Assembly (NCBI RefSeq): GCF_004565465.1 | Contig: NZ_SRHY01000019.1 | Span: forward strand, 1-55,707 | Length of the DNA stretch: 55,707 bases | From: Lentibacillus salicampi | GTDB lineage: Bacteria > Bacillota > Bacilli > Bacillales > Amphibacillaceae | Reading direction: 5' to 3' | Part shown: piece after piece, positions 16,588-23,667 of the stretch | How positions within the stretch are numbered: position 1 is the stretch's first letter | How the letters are laid out: every line of letters begins with the position of its first letter | The notes under the pieces: model-generated | What the model was told of the DNA's origin: nothing | The model's input: the letters and a program-made list of their open reading frames with translations, nothing else | Database searches by the model: none | Translations under genes and position numbers: made by a program

Positions 16588-17046
16588 TGAAATCTGCGGA
16601 ATAGAATTATTCAACTTTTAGTCAAACAAAACCCAACATGAAAAAGTACGGTATGTTGCACCTCGCTGTCTCAATAGACCCCATCCCTCTAACGACTACC
16701 GCCGTTTCTAAAATAGCCAATCGCATTATATAAACCAATCAGGCAGAGGGTGGCCGTGGACCCCTGCCGCTGCCGTCGCCATTGATGAATATGTCTCCAC
16801 CGAACAACCAAAATTAATACGAACGAAAGAGGCTGAAAGAATAAAGCAATAAATACAACTAACGGGTTCCGTTTCCATCGCAAAACTCTAATTCGCAAAT
16901 TAAATTGCAGGTTAAAATATATATTAAATCGCACCGCAAAACGCGGTGTTTTTTGTTGATAAAAAATAGCTTTCCTTCAACAATCTCCCCTGTTTTTCAC
17001 ATTTAAGCACGCTTATAACAGAACTTGTCGACTGGCACCCGTTTGT
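16588..17046. other. Gap without a supported gene
   Basis: About 460 bp. A leftward frame at 16689-16934 encodes a basic, membrane-like 81-aa peptide but lacks a ribosome site and reads like shadow or decayed sequence. I see no RNA gene. A short hairpin with ACCGCAAAACGCGGTGTTTTTTG near 16931-16955 could terminate rightward transcription. Confidence 0.4.
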
Positions 17047-17202
17047 TTAATTATTTATAACAACATCCTGATCCGAATCCAATAAATCACGATGATTCAA
17101 TTCATTTTTAAGCAAGTCAATAAAATCCTCATCTAAACCTCCCTGCCTTGCCTTTTCATAAGCCTCTGAAAGGACATCATTAGACAATAGTTTCAGGGAC
17201 AT
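17047..17202 (-). CDS. sda: Sporulation inhibitor Sda
   Basis: 51-aa helical-hairpin protein resembling Sda, which binds the sporulation kinases KinA/KinB and blocks Spo0A phosphorylation when replication is perturbed. The core LSNDVLSEAYEKA...LDEDFIDLLKNEL matches the Sda pattern LSDELLIESYxKA...LNxDFIELIxxEI that I recall for B. subtilis. The first ATG (17202) has no strong ribosome site and lies 17 nt after the stop of the upstream small gene, which suggests translational coupling. In B. subtilis sda is elsewhere on the chromosome. I saw no clear DnaA boxes upstream. Confidence 0.8.
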   Translation of the reverse strand: MSLKLLSNDVLSEAYEKARQGGLDEDFIDLLKNELNHRDLLDSDQDVVINN

Positions 17203-17219
17203 ATTTTAATCACTTTTAA

Positions 17220-17369
17220 TCACTCACCATTTCTATTATTGTCACAATCAACACTATTTTGATGTGTAGCCATCCATTGAACAAAAGTTTCTTTCTTTTT
17301 GGATAGTGTGCGTCTAAGTTGACGTTCAAAGTCTTCTACGAGTTGATTATACAATTTATTGTCATTCAT
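17220..17369 (-). CDS. Small hypothetical protein upstream of sda
   Basis: 49 aa, hydrophilic and basic in the middle: MNDNKLYNQLVEDF, then QLRRTLSKKKETFVQWMATHQ, with a short acidic/Asn-rich tail. No membrane segment. The ribosome site AGGAGGGGGG is very strong and 4-9 nt from the ATG, which is the main evidence that the gene is real. It ends 17 nt before sda and almost certainly shares its transcript, so it may supply translation to sda or act with it. I do not know the family. Confidence 0.7.
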   Translation of the reverse strand: MNDNKLYNQLVEDFERQLRRTLSKKKETFVQWMATHQNSVDCDNNRNGE

Positions 17370-17391
17370 AAATCCCCCCTCCTCTTGGGGA

Positions 17392-17601
17392 TTAAGATGA
17401 AGCTAAAGCGTCTACAAATATTTTCTTACTTTTGACACAACAAATCAACAATCTGGCCCTTATAAGAAATATGGGCGCTGCTCTAATTCGATTACAGCCC
17501 GATTGCCGAAGCTTTTCAATTTCGTTCCTCTTTAGAAAAATACACACCTGAAATAATGCTAATAATATTGCAAAGCCAGTGTGGGCAACAACAAAAAACA
17601 A
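17392..17601 (-). CDS. Possible small membrane protein (weak)
   Basis: Open frame of about 70-77 codons encoding one hydrophobic segment (FFVVAHTGFAILLALFQVCIFL) and a basic tail. GAGGAG lies upstream, but the only start within normal range of it would be ATT; TTG at 17601 is further away. It overlaps the end of another reading frame (17623-17814) that also looks coding-like. It could be a true gene of the sda cluster with an unusual start, or decayed sequence. Confidence 0.3.
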   Translation of the reverse strand: MFFVVAHTGFAILLALFQVCIFLKRNEIEKLRQSGCNRIRAAPIFLIRARLLICCVKSKKIFVDALASS

Positions 17602-17622
17602 GTAAATGTCCGTAAAAATTTT

Positions 17623-17814
17623 TCACTCCTCTTTGGCATATTCCTTTCCATATAACTGCCTTTTTGGATTGTCCCCAAAGCAGGAATCGGCTCTCCTTTC
17701 ATTCGGGCAATCTTCTACTGAATCCAAGCGATCCAGTTTTTTCAAATCGATTTTATGAGTAAACTGTTGAATAGTAACAAATAATGAACTTGAAAGTCGG
17801 TGATAAGCAAGTTC
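17623..17814 (-). pseudogene. Possible truncated reading frame
   Basis: A stop-bounded leftward frame without a start codon encodes a coding-like 63-residue segment (ELAYHRLSSSLFVTIQQF, then KIDLKKLDRLDSVEDCP and a basic C-terminus ending YGKEYAKEE). It finishes in the GAGGAGTGA that precedes the next frame. I do not recognise the family. The absence of a start suggests a 5'-truncated remnant. Confidence 0.3.
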
Positions 17815-17873
17815 TTAACAACTGCTGGCAGGGGGGAGACTCACTTAACTCTCTCCTTCAATTCTTGTTTATC

Positions 17874-18683
17874 TTATTCCTGTGTGGATATTCGATGACA
17901 ACGTTGATAACAGTTAAAGTTATAGGGCTGTGTGTTTTCTTCAATTTTTTTAGTTTGAAATCCATGTTCCGATAGATAGGTTAATAGAATAGACAAATGG
18001 TTAGCTGTATTTTGTTTATCATGCATAAGAATAATTGGCTTCACTCCTGCATTTCCTAATTCTTCTATTTGTCCAATAACCGTATCTAAATATTGATCAC
18101 TGGATAAGGACCAATCCCTGCTGTCAACATTCCAATCCCACAATTTAAAACTATTGCTGTCTAAAACCTCCCGATATGATTTAGTTAAATACGGAACACT
18201 GCCATAAGGTGTCCGAATCAGATTGGACCTAACTCCTGTAATTTTTTGAAGTGTCTCCTGTGCGGCAGTTATTTCTTTAAGAGCAGATTGTTCAGATTTA
18301 TAAAAGTGGTTTATGTCGTGGGTCACACCATGTAAACCCACAGAATGACCTTGCTCTACGATTTTGTCTACAACTTCTGGTAATTCCCTCATAGAAGGTT
18401 CCAGCATGAAAAATGTTGCTTTAGCATTGAATTGGTGTAAAGTATCTAAAATATCTGTTGTTGCTGAAGTAGGACCGTCATCAAAGGTTAAGTAGACAGT
18501 CTTTTCTGCATTTGGGGAATCATTATTTGCCTGTGACTTATCTGATTGTGTTTTTCGGGAATCTGGTGAATCTTTATATTCCGGATATAACTCAGCTGTT
18601 TTGTTATTAGGTTCTAAATCTGTACTACAGCCATAAAAAATAACCAAACAGCCAAGGAAAATAAATAGTATAAGCTTTTTCAT
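17874..18683 (-). CDS. Polysaccharide deacetylase lipoprotein (NodB family)
   Basis: 269 aa. A lipoprotein signal (residues 1-19, lipobox FYGC with Cys19) is followed by a polar linker (to about residue 60) and a NodB/CE4 domain: TFDDGPT with the catalytic Asp pair, HGVTHDINHF with metal-binding His, RTPYG, and ILMHD near the C-terminus. Such enzymes N-deacetylate peptidoglycan or other surface glycans outside the cell. Start ATG follows AGAGG. The promoter region carries the same two-box direct repeat as the downstream amidase and regulator genes, which ties it to the two-component system at 19.8-22.3 kb. Confidence 0.88.
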   Translation of the reverse strand: MKKLILFIFLGCLVIFYGCSTDLEPNNKTAELYPEYKDSPDSRKTQSDKSQANNDSPNAEKTVYLTFDDGPTSATTDILDTLHQFNAKATFFMLEPSMRELPEVVDKIVEQGHSVGLHGVTHDINHFYKSEQSALKEITAAQETLQKITGVRSNLIRTPYGSVPYLTKSYREVLDSNSFKLWDWNVDSRDWSLSSDQYLDTVIGQIEELGNAGVKPIILMHDKQNTANHLSILLTYLSEHGFQTKKIEENTQPYNFNCYQRCHRISTQE

Positions 18684-18722
18684 GTAAAGACCTCTAATCC
18701 ATTTTTTAATCTTGTAGATAGA

Positions 18723-18754
18723 TTAATAAAGTGGGATAAAGACGAAATGAAGAT
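18723..18754 (-). promoter_or_regulatory. Putative response-regulator operator and -10 of the deacetylase gene
   Basis: On the minus strand ATCTTCATTTC (18744-18754) is followed without gap by GTCTTTATCCC (18733-18743), then 4 bp and a -10-like TATTAA (18723-18728). The 11-bp direct-repeat spacing is what OmpR-family regulators bind, and the boxes stand in place of a -35 element. Confidence 0.55.
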
Positions 18755-18874
18755 GAAATGGAATTGAACTAAAGATTGGATGAAATGTAAAGGCATCCAA
18801 TTTAGTGACATATAACGTCAAAAAATTGGATGGCATGCTGCGCTTTAATTGCTGTATTGATTTTAGGTCTGGTC

Positions 18875-19612
18875 TTAAGACCCCCAATTTAAAAAGCCTT
18901 GTTTATCCGACTGTTCTTTGTATTCTTTAATCCCTTCAACAATTGAAGCAGCGACACGTGATTGAAAACCGTCCGTACGCATTATTGACTCATTATCGGG
19001 ATTCGTCAGGTAACCTACTTCTATTAAAGCTGCCGGCATATTCGTATCCCTTACAACGAACAGATCTTTCTTCTTGATTCCTCTATCCCTGAATCCGCCA
19101 GCTTCAACCACATGTTTCTGTAAAATCTGAGCAAACTGGCGGGAATTATTGTGGTAGTAAAATGTTTCGGTGCCTGAAACACTCGGATTGGAAAACGTGT
19201 TGCCGTGAATAGATACAAATACATCCGCATTATGGTTATTGGCATATTTTGGTCTGTAGCGGCTTTCCTGCGAAATAAAGCTGTCATCTGTTCTTGTCAT
19301 GAAAACTTCCATTTCCGATTCCTGCTCCAACATTTTTTCCATTTTTTTTGACAAACTTAACGTGAAACTCTTTTCATATTGGCCGCCGGCGCCTGTTGCC
19401 CCGTTATCTTTACCGCCATGTCCCGGATCGATTACCACCTTAAAAGCTGTGTTTTTGTTTTCACTGTTATTACTGCTATTGTCCTTAGCATTATTGTTGT
19501 TGTCGGAGTTGCCGGAGCAAGCCGATAAAATTAGAATTGGAAGTATGAGCAATGTAACAACTAACATATTCCGTGTCCTGTGATTTCTCCCATTTGTCCG
19601 TTGAAATACCAT
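18875..19612 (-). CDS. N-acetylmuramoyl-L-alanine amidase lipoprotein (Amidase_3)
   Basis: 245 aa. N-terminal lipoprotein signal (lipobox LSAC, Cys at about residue 32) and an Asn/Ser/Lys linker lead to an Amidase_3 zinc domain. Expected ligands are His in DPGHGGKD, Glu in the QYEKS strand, and His in SIHGN, with the catalytic Glu in ALIEVGYL. It cleaves the bond between muramic acid and the peptide stem outside the membrane; the domain is CwlD/CwlM-like. Start ATG at 19612 follows AAAGGA by 10 nt. Expression is probably controlled by the adjacent histidine kinase and response regulator through the shared operator. Confidence 0.9.
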   Translation of the reverse strand: MVFQRTNGRNHRTRNMLVVTLLILPILILSACSGNSDNNNNAKDNSSNNSENKNTAFKVVIDPGHGGKDNGATGAGGQYEKSFTLSLSKKMEKMLEQESEMEVFMTRTDDSFISQESRYRPKYANNHNADVFVSIHGNTFSNPSVSGTETFYYHNNSRQFAQILQKHVVEAGGFRDRGIKKKDLFVVRDTNMPAALIEVGYLTNPDNESIMRTDGFQSRVAASIVEGIKEYKEQSDKQGFLNWGS

Positions 19613-19660
19613 CTTTCATCTATCCTTTCTCTTTCAAAGTATCTTTGTACGTTTTAAAGA

Positions 19661-19692
19661 TTAATAGACAGATGTAAAGATTAAGTGAAGAT
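19661..19692 (-). promoter_or_regulatory. Putative response-regulator operator and -10 of the amidase gene
   Basis: On the minus strand ATCTTCACTTA (19682-19692) is followed by ATCTTTACATC (19671-19681), then 4 bp and TATTAA (19661-19666). The geometry is identical to the deacetylase promoter, and the second box is identical to that of the regulator's own promoter. Confidence 0.6.
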
Positions 19693-19752
19693 AAGATCAA
19701 TACCGTATAAAAATTTCGCGACTGGATGAAATCAGCTTTGCGGACATTCCGC

Positions 19753-19794
19753 ACAAAAAAAGCCATCCCTTCAACCCCATTGAACGGATGGCTT
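19753..19794 (-). terminator. Terminator of the two-component operon
   Basis: AGCCATCC (19761-19768) pairs with GGATGGCT (19786-19793); on the minus strand it is followed by TTTTTTTGTG. Confidence 0.8.
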
Positions 19795-19813
19795 ACATTC
19801 TTAATTAAAATAT

Positions 19814-21613
19814 CTACTCTTTTTTATTCAAATAGAAGTAAAACAACACGCCATATTCCGTATTCGTTACACCATACTCCACACCATGAAGTTCTAAAAT
19901 ATTTTTTGAAATAGCAAGCCCTAAGCCCGTACTTCCTTCCGAACGCCCGCGAGACGTATCTCCGCGATAAAAACGATCCCATATTTTCTCTAAATGTTCT
20001 TCTGCGATAGGAGCCCCATTATTTTCCACACTTACTTTTACACAATCCTGCTCACTCTGAGTGGAAATAATAATGTTTTTATTTTCCGGTGTGTTACGAA
20101 TCGCATTGGTAATAAAGTTCGTAATCACTTGTTCAATCCGATGCTGATTTGCAACGACCTTTGTCCCGGATAGGTGTTTATGAACATGTAATTGCTTGTC
20201 AGCGATGTCTAAAGCTAATTGTTCGCAAATATGCTCGATGATCTGATCAATATAGAAGACATCCATTTCCATTTTGTACGTGCCGGATTCAAATTTTGCC
20301 AATTCGAGCATATCAACAATGAGCGTATCCATTTTATCGACTTCTTTTGCCATTGCGTTAAAATAATAATCTTTTTTATCCTTAGCGACACCATCTTCTA
20401 AAATGGAGATACAGCTTTTCAATATACTTAAAGGTGTCTTTAATTCATGTGACACACCGGAAATAAATTCTTTACGTGTATGTTCCAGTTGTTTTTCCTT
20501 CTCGATATCCTCCTGCAATTGATTAATATGCGAATGTAGCGTGGTCGAGAGGCTATTAATATTGTGTGATAACACACCAATTTCATCCTTTGACCTGACA
20601 GGTATGGTCTCTGAAAAGTCCAAGTTGGCAATCTTGCTTGTCGTATCGTTTATTTGCAGCAATGGGTTGGCGATTTTTTTTGAATAATAGAAGGAAACCA
20701 GGACAATCAGAAGTAGAACAAATATAATTAAGTATACATAATAGTCTTCCAACATTTGTACAGCTTCATCAATTGGTTGTAACGACGTCATAGCAAAAAT
20801 ATAAGCCGTTTCACCATTCACATCTTTTATCGGTCTGATTAATATTTTGTAGTTAATATCATTTTGCTCAAAGTCCATTGTTTTCGTATGGTCATTATAA
20901 TTATCATTAAATAGCAGATTCACTTGAAATTGTTTGATTTGTTCGATAAACACACGATTTGTGTAAATAGTTGAACGTACGGATCCTGTAGGTAATTGTA
21001 ATTTCTTAATTTTTCCCGTTAAATATATCCGTGAGACTCCTGCTGGTGAAGGTTCTATTTCAGCGGGTTCGGTTTTAGTGCTGTTTCCATATAACTCTTC
21101 CGAAAGCAGCTTATTCTCTAATACAAAATTCGTGTTTCGTCTGGTTAAAATGGCAGGAACTACTGTATCATCTTTCATTACCCCATCAATCATAATACGC
21201 TTTCCCTGTTTTAAATCAAACTTCTCCCTTTCTAAATCTTCTAAACCGATAAAACTGTACAAAGGGATGGTAAAATCACGATTAGCGAGGTCGTTGTTCA
21301 GAGAAGCATCTGAACGAATTTTCACAGAAAAATCATTTGTGTATTTAATATTTGCTGCACTATCCAACGTTGTAATCCACGTCGAATGTTCCTGGTAGAA
21401 ATCCTGCTCCAGCCTTTTAATTGCCTGTACATTTTCCCCGGCCTTCAGGTATTCCTTCTTAAAAGATTCAATACTCGTTTTAATGTCATTTACCTTTTGG
21501 GTTGCATAATATTGCTTGAAAAATACAGTTTGTCCAATATAAATAGTTGCTAAAATGAGCATGCACAATAATGTTGTCAGCAAAAATAATTTTAATACAA
21601 TGCCTTTTTTCAT
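19814..21613 (-). CDS. Sensor histidine kinase
   Basis: 599 aa. Topology: membrane helix about 7-30, a large extracytoplasmic sensor region 31-290, a second helix 291-312, a HAMP-like linker to about 365, then HisKA with the phospho-acceptor H389 in SGVSHELKTPL, and an HATPase with N-box (NFITNAIRNTP), DRFYRGD and GSTGLGLAISKN. This is the PhoR/WalK-like architecture without PAS. Start ATG overlaps the stop of the response regulator (ATGA), so they are co-translated. Because the operators of the two cell-wall lipoproteins match the regulator's own promoter, the kinase likely senses an envelope state; the signal is unknown. Confidence 0.93.
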   Translation of the reverse strand: MKKGIVLKLFLLTTLLCMLILATIYIGQTVFFKQYYATQKVNDIKTSIESFKKEYLKAGENVQAIKRLEQDFYQEHSTWITTLDSAANIKYTNDFSVKIRSDASLNNDLANRDFTIPLYSFIGLEDLEREKFDLKQGKRIMIDGVMKDDTVVPAILTRRNTNFVLENKLLSEELYGNSTKTEPAEIEPSPAGVSRIYLTGKIKKLQLPTGSVRSTIYTNRVFIEQIKQFQVNLLFNDNYNDHTKTMDFEQNDINYKILIRPIKDVNGETAYIFAMTSLQPIDEAVQMLEDYYVYLIIFVLLLIVLVSFYYSKKIANPLLQINDTTSKIANLDFSETIPVRSKDEIGVLSHNINSLSTTLHSHINQLQEDIEKEKQLEHTRKEFISGVSHELKTPLSILKSCISILEDGVAKDKKDYYFNAMAKEVDKMDTLIVDMLELAKFESGTYKMEMDVFYIDQIIEHICEQLALDIADKQLHVHKHLSGTKVVANQHRIEQVITNFITNAIRNTPENKNIIISTQSEQDCVKVSVENNGAPIAEEHLEKIWDRFYRGDTSRGRSEGSTGLGLAISKNILELHGVEYGVTNTEYGVLFYFYLNKKE

Positions 21614-22296
21614 GTTTTTCCCTCAAATTTATAGCCAGCCCGAATAACCGTGACAATATAATTTGCTTTAGTGCCTAACTTATGCCGCAAATTACGGATA
21701 TGACTATTGATTGTGCGATCATCACCGGCAAATTCATAGCCCCAGACTTTAGTGATAAGTTGTTCCCTTGTAATAATAATCCCCTGATTTTGCATTAAAT
21801 AGGTTAATATTTCAAACTCCGTGTATGTCAAACTGATACTTTCCCCATCTACTGTCACTGTCCGTGTAGGGAAGTGGACACAGATACCATTACTGATTAA
21901 AGTATCTTCATCAGGTAAGTTACCTGCCTGGGCATAACGGCTATCAATTAATCGTTTTACTCTTGCCAATAATATTGGCGGACTGTATGGCTTTGTGACA
22001 TAATCATCAGCACCTAATTCAAAACCTAGCAGTGTATCATCTTCATCCGCACGTGCTGTCAACATAATAATCGCCACATTGGAAGTTTTGCGTATTTTTC
22101 TGCAAACGGACCATCCATCTAACTCCGGCAACATAATATCCAGAATAATTAAATGTACTTCATGTTCTTCAAAAATAGCTAAAGCTTCATTTCCATCTAC
22201 TGCTTCTAATACTTCATATCCTGCATCTAATAAATAATCCTTAACTATTTCACGTAAAATGTCTTCATCTTCTACAATTAATATTGTTTTTTGCAT
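21610..22296 (-). CDS. OmpR/PhoB-family response regulator
   Basis: 228 aa from the ATG at 22296 (MQKTILIVEDED), chosen because GGGAG precedes it; the frame begins five codons earlier. The receiver domain (1-115) has the acidic pair E9/D10, phospho-acceptor D53 in ILDIML, and K103-region TKPY. The C-terminal winged helix ends with RTINSHIRNLRHKLG and VIRAGYKF. Such proteins bind direct repeats spaced 11 bp, which is the pattern found upstream of this operon, the amidase and the deacetylase. First gene of the two-gene operon with the kinase. Confidence 0.94.
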   Translation of the reverse strand: MQKTILIVEDEDILREIVKDYLLDAGYEVLEAVDGNEALAIFEEHEVHLIILDIMLPELDGWSVCRKIRKTSNVAIIMLTARADEDDTLLGFELGADDYVTKPYSPPILLARVKRLIDSRYAQAGNLPDEDTLISNGICVHFPTRTVTVDGESISLTYTEFEILTYLMQNQGIIITREQLITKVWGYEFAGDDRTINSHIRNLRHKLGTKANYIVTVIRAGYKFEGKT

Positions 22297-22341
22297 TTGT
22301 CTCCCTCGCAATGTCTAAAAGGTTAGTACCTATGAAAAGAT

Positions 22342-22371
22342 AGCATAACGATGTAAAGATTAGATAAAGAT
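22342..22371 (-). promoter_or_regulatory. Putative autoregulatory operator and -10 of the two-component operon
   Basis: On the minus strand ATCTTTATCTA (22361-22371) is followed by ATCTTTACATC (22350-22360), then 2 bp and TATGCT (22342-22347). It is the third copy of the two-box motif in this island. Confidence 0.55.
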
Positions 22372-22399
22372 GTTAACTTGATATCATTCCTGATAAACC

Positions 22400-22810
22400 C
22401 TCTTGAGGGATCGTTGATGATTAATTGTGAGCAGGATACCGCCGTTGTCCGGTATAGTGTATTTCAGAGGGAGCAGTTTTACTCTACACCTCTCACCCCA
22501 ACGTTGGTTGGGACATAGCTTTACACTATGTTTTAACTTTAGACCCTTAATTTCGGAAGTTTGTCAGTTCGCCCCGTTGCAACATTCTAACCATATCCAT
22601 CTTCGTTATGCTGAATCACCTGTGCTTCATACCCCAAAGCCTGTCAGCCTTGACGCACGCAGGATTTGTTGACGGGATGGTTTCAGGAAACATGGTTCCA
22701 TCATTCCCGTCCTCCGTTGTAACGTTAGAGTTTAATAAAAATCCCCCGCATGTTCACGATTCTAAGCGTTTAATATATCCCGAATTTAATGGGGTTCAAA
22801 CAAGAACCCC
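22400..22810 (-). other. Non-coding block, possibly a degenerate group II intron fragment
   Basis: No frame here is convincing. Read leftward, the segment has structured-RNA character: a hairpin GACGGGA...TCCCGTC (22670-22712), GGGGTTC...GAACCCC (22792-22811), ACATAGTGTAAAGCTATGT, and words such as GATGGATATG, GGGCGAACTGACAA and AAGGGTCTAAAG that resemble domain I of bacterial group II introns as I remember them. No reverse transcriptase gene and no recognisable domain V are present, so if the call is right it is a dead fragment. Confidence 0.3.
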
Positions 22811-22815
22811 GCTGT

Positions 22816-23253
22816 TTATATGGCCTTGACTTTAATAATAAAACGATGTTGATTTACGTCAAAATAACCCTTTGATTCAATAACTTGATGTACCTTATAT
22901 AATTTTTCTATATATTTATCGGTATAAAAATCTGGGATTTGCCAAGGTATTGCTTTTAAATAATAAACTAAAGCCCCAATATCATAAAAACGTTGAACAG
23001 GAAATTCCTCTTTGCTATACAAGACTTCAAAGTTACTTTCTTTTAATGCCCCATTCAAGCTCCAATTACTAAATTCTTTATTTAAAGGAGCATCAAATTG
23101 TTCATTTATTTGTGAGCAATCTACACCTCCTACTTGCTGGGTAAGGAAAGTCCCTTTATCTGCAATAATCCTTCTTAGTTCTGTGGTGAATACGATTCGT
23201 GTTGGTTCAAAAAAATCAGGAGAATAAAAATTGGTTTTTGATTCGAAGGTGTA
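22816..23253 (-). pseudogene. 5'-truncated class I SAM-dependent methyltransferase
   Basis: The leftward frame is open from a stop at 23254-23256 and carries the C-terminal half of a small-molecule-type methyltransferase: FFEPTRIVFTTELRRIIADKG, FLTQQVGG, then KEEFPVQRFYDIGALVYYLK and the final VNQHRFIIK. The SAM-binding N-terminal half (motif I) is missing and is not found in other frames upstream. The only in-frame ATG is at 23058, well inside the domain. The remnant lies beside the possible intron fragment, indicating decay at this end of the island. Confidence 0.65.
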
Positions 23254-23373
23254 TTACAATTTACACACTAATTTGTTATATGAAATGTTAGGATACAATA
23301 GCCTTTTTAGCCTTCATTTTTAATGTTTGTGATAAGTAATAAAAACCGTTAAAATACAACGGCTCTATTTTGG

Positions 23374-23406
23374 TTAAGAACAGTCTAAAAAAGGCTGTTC
23401 TTTTTC
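23374..23406 (+). terminator. Terminator-like hairpin
   Basis: GAACAG (23377-23382) pairs with CTGTTC (23394-23399), followed by TTTTTC. No intact rightward gene precedes it, so it may be left over from lost DNA. Confidence 0.5.
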
Positions 23407-23554
23407 GAAACACACTCCTGCTTTCCCATTCAATCTCCCACTGATCCCACCACCTTTCAAAAATTAACGATCTCTGCTCAGCTTCACTGGCACAAAATTT
23501 GGGCGGAGAATTCCGTTTCTGATCTCCCTTCTACTCCTATAATCGAAACAAACT

Positions 23555-23598
23555 CAAAAAAAGGGGCATAAAATTTATCAAAATTCTGTGCCCCCAAA
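23555..23598 (-). terminator. tyrS terminator
   Basis: GGGGCA and TGCCCC (23563-23594) form a stem with further AAATTT/AAATT pairing inside; on the minus strand it is followed by CCTTTTTTTGAG. Confidence 0.75.
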
Positions 23599-23667
23599 AC
23601 CAAACTCTTTTCGATTGTAGAGATGAAGGAAGGTCTATTTTTCACGCGATATAGGTCTCCCTCTGTC

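Larger units (their letters stand above)
23254..23667. other. Gap without genes, containing two terminators
   Basis: About 410 bp of AT-rich sequence. Apart from the two hairpins listed separately (23374-23406 and 23555-23598) I see no coding frame or RNA gene. Confidence 0.5.

Noticed and set aside
16689..16934. 81-aa leftward frame with a hydrophobic stretch
   Set aside because: No ribosome site and no recognisable family; the neighbouring frames look equally plausible over short stretches, suggesting decayed DNA.
18875..22296. VanRS-type antibiotic-resistance locus
   Set aside because: The regulator, kinase and peptidoglycan enzymes superficially resemble one, but no ligase, dehydrogenase or D,D-dipeptidase is present. 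The enzymes are an ordinary amidase and a deacetylase.
22427..22829. Rightward frames of 81 and 73 aa
   Set aside because: They are antisense to the structured, gene-less block, with no start signals and odd composition.
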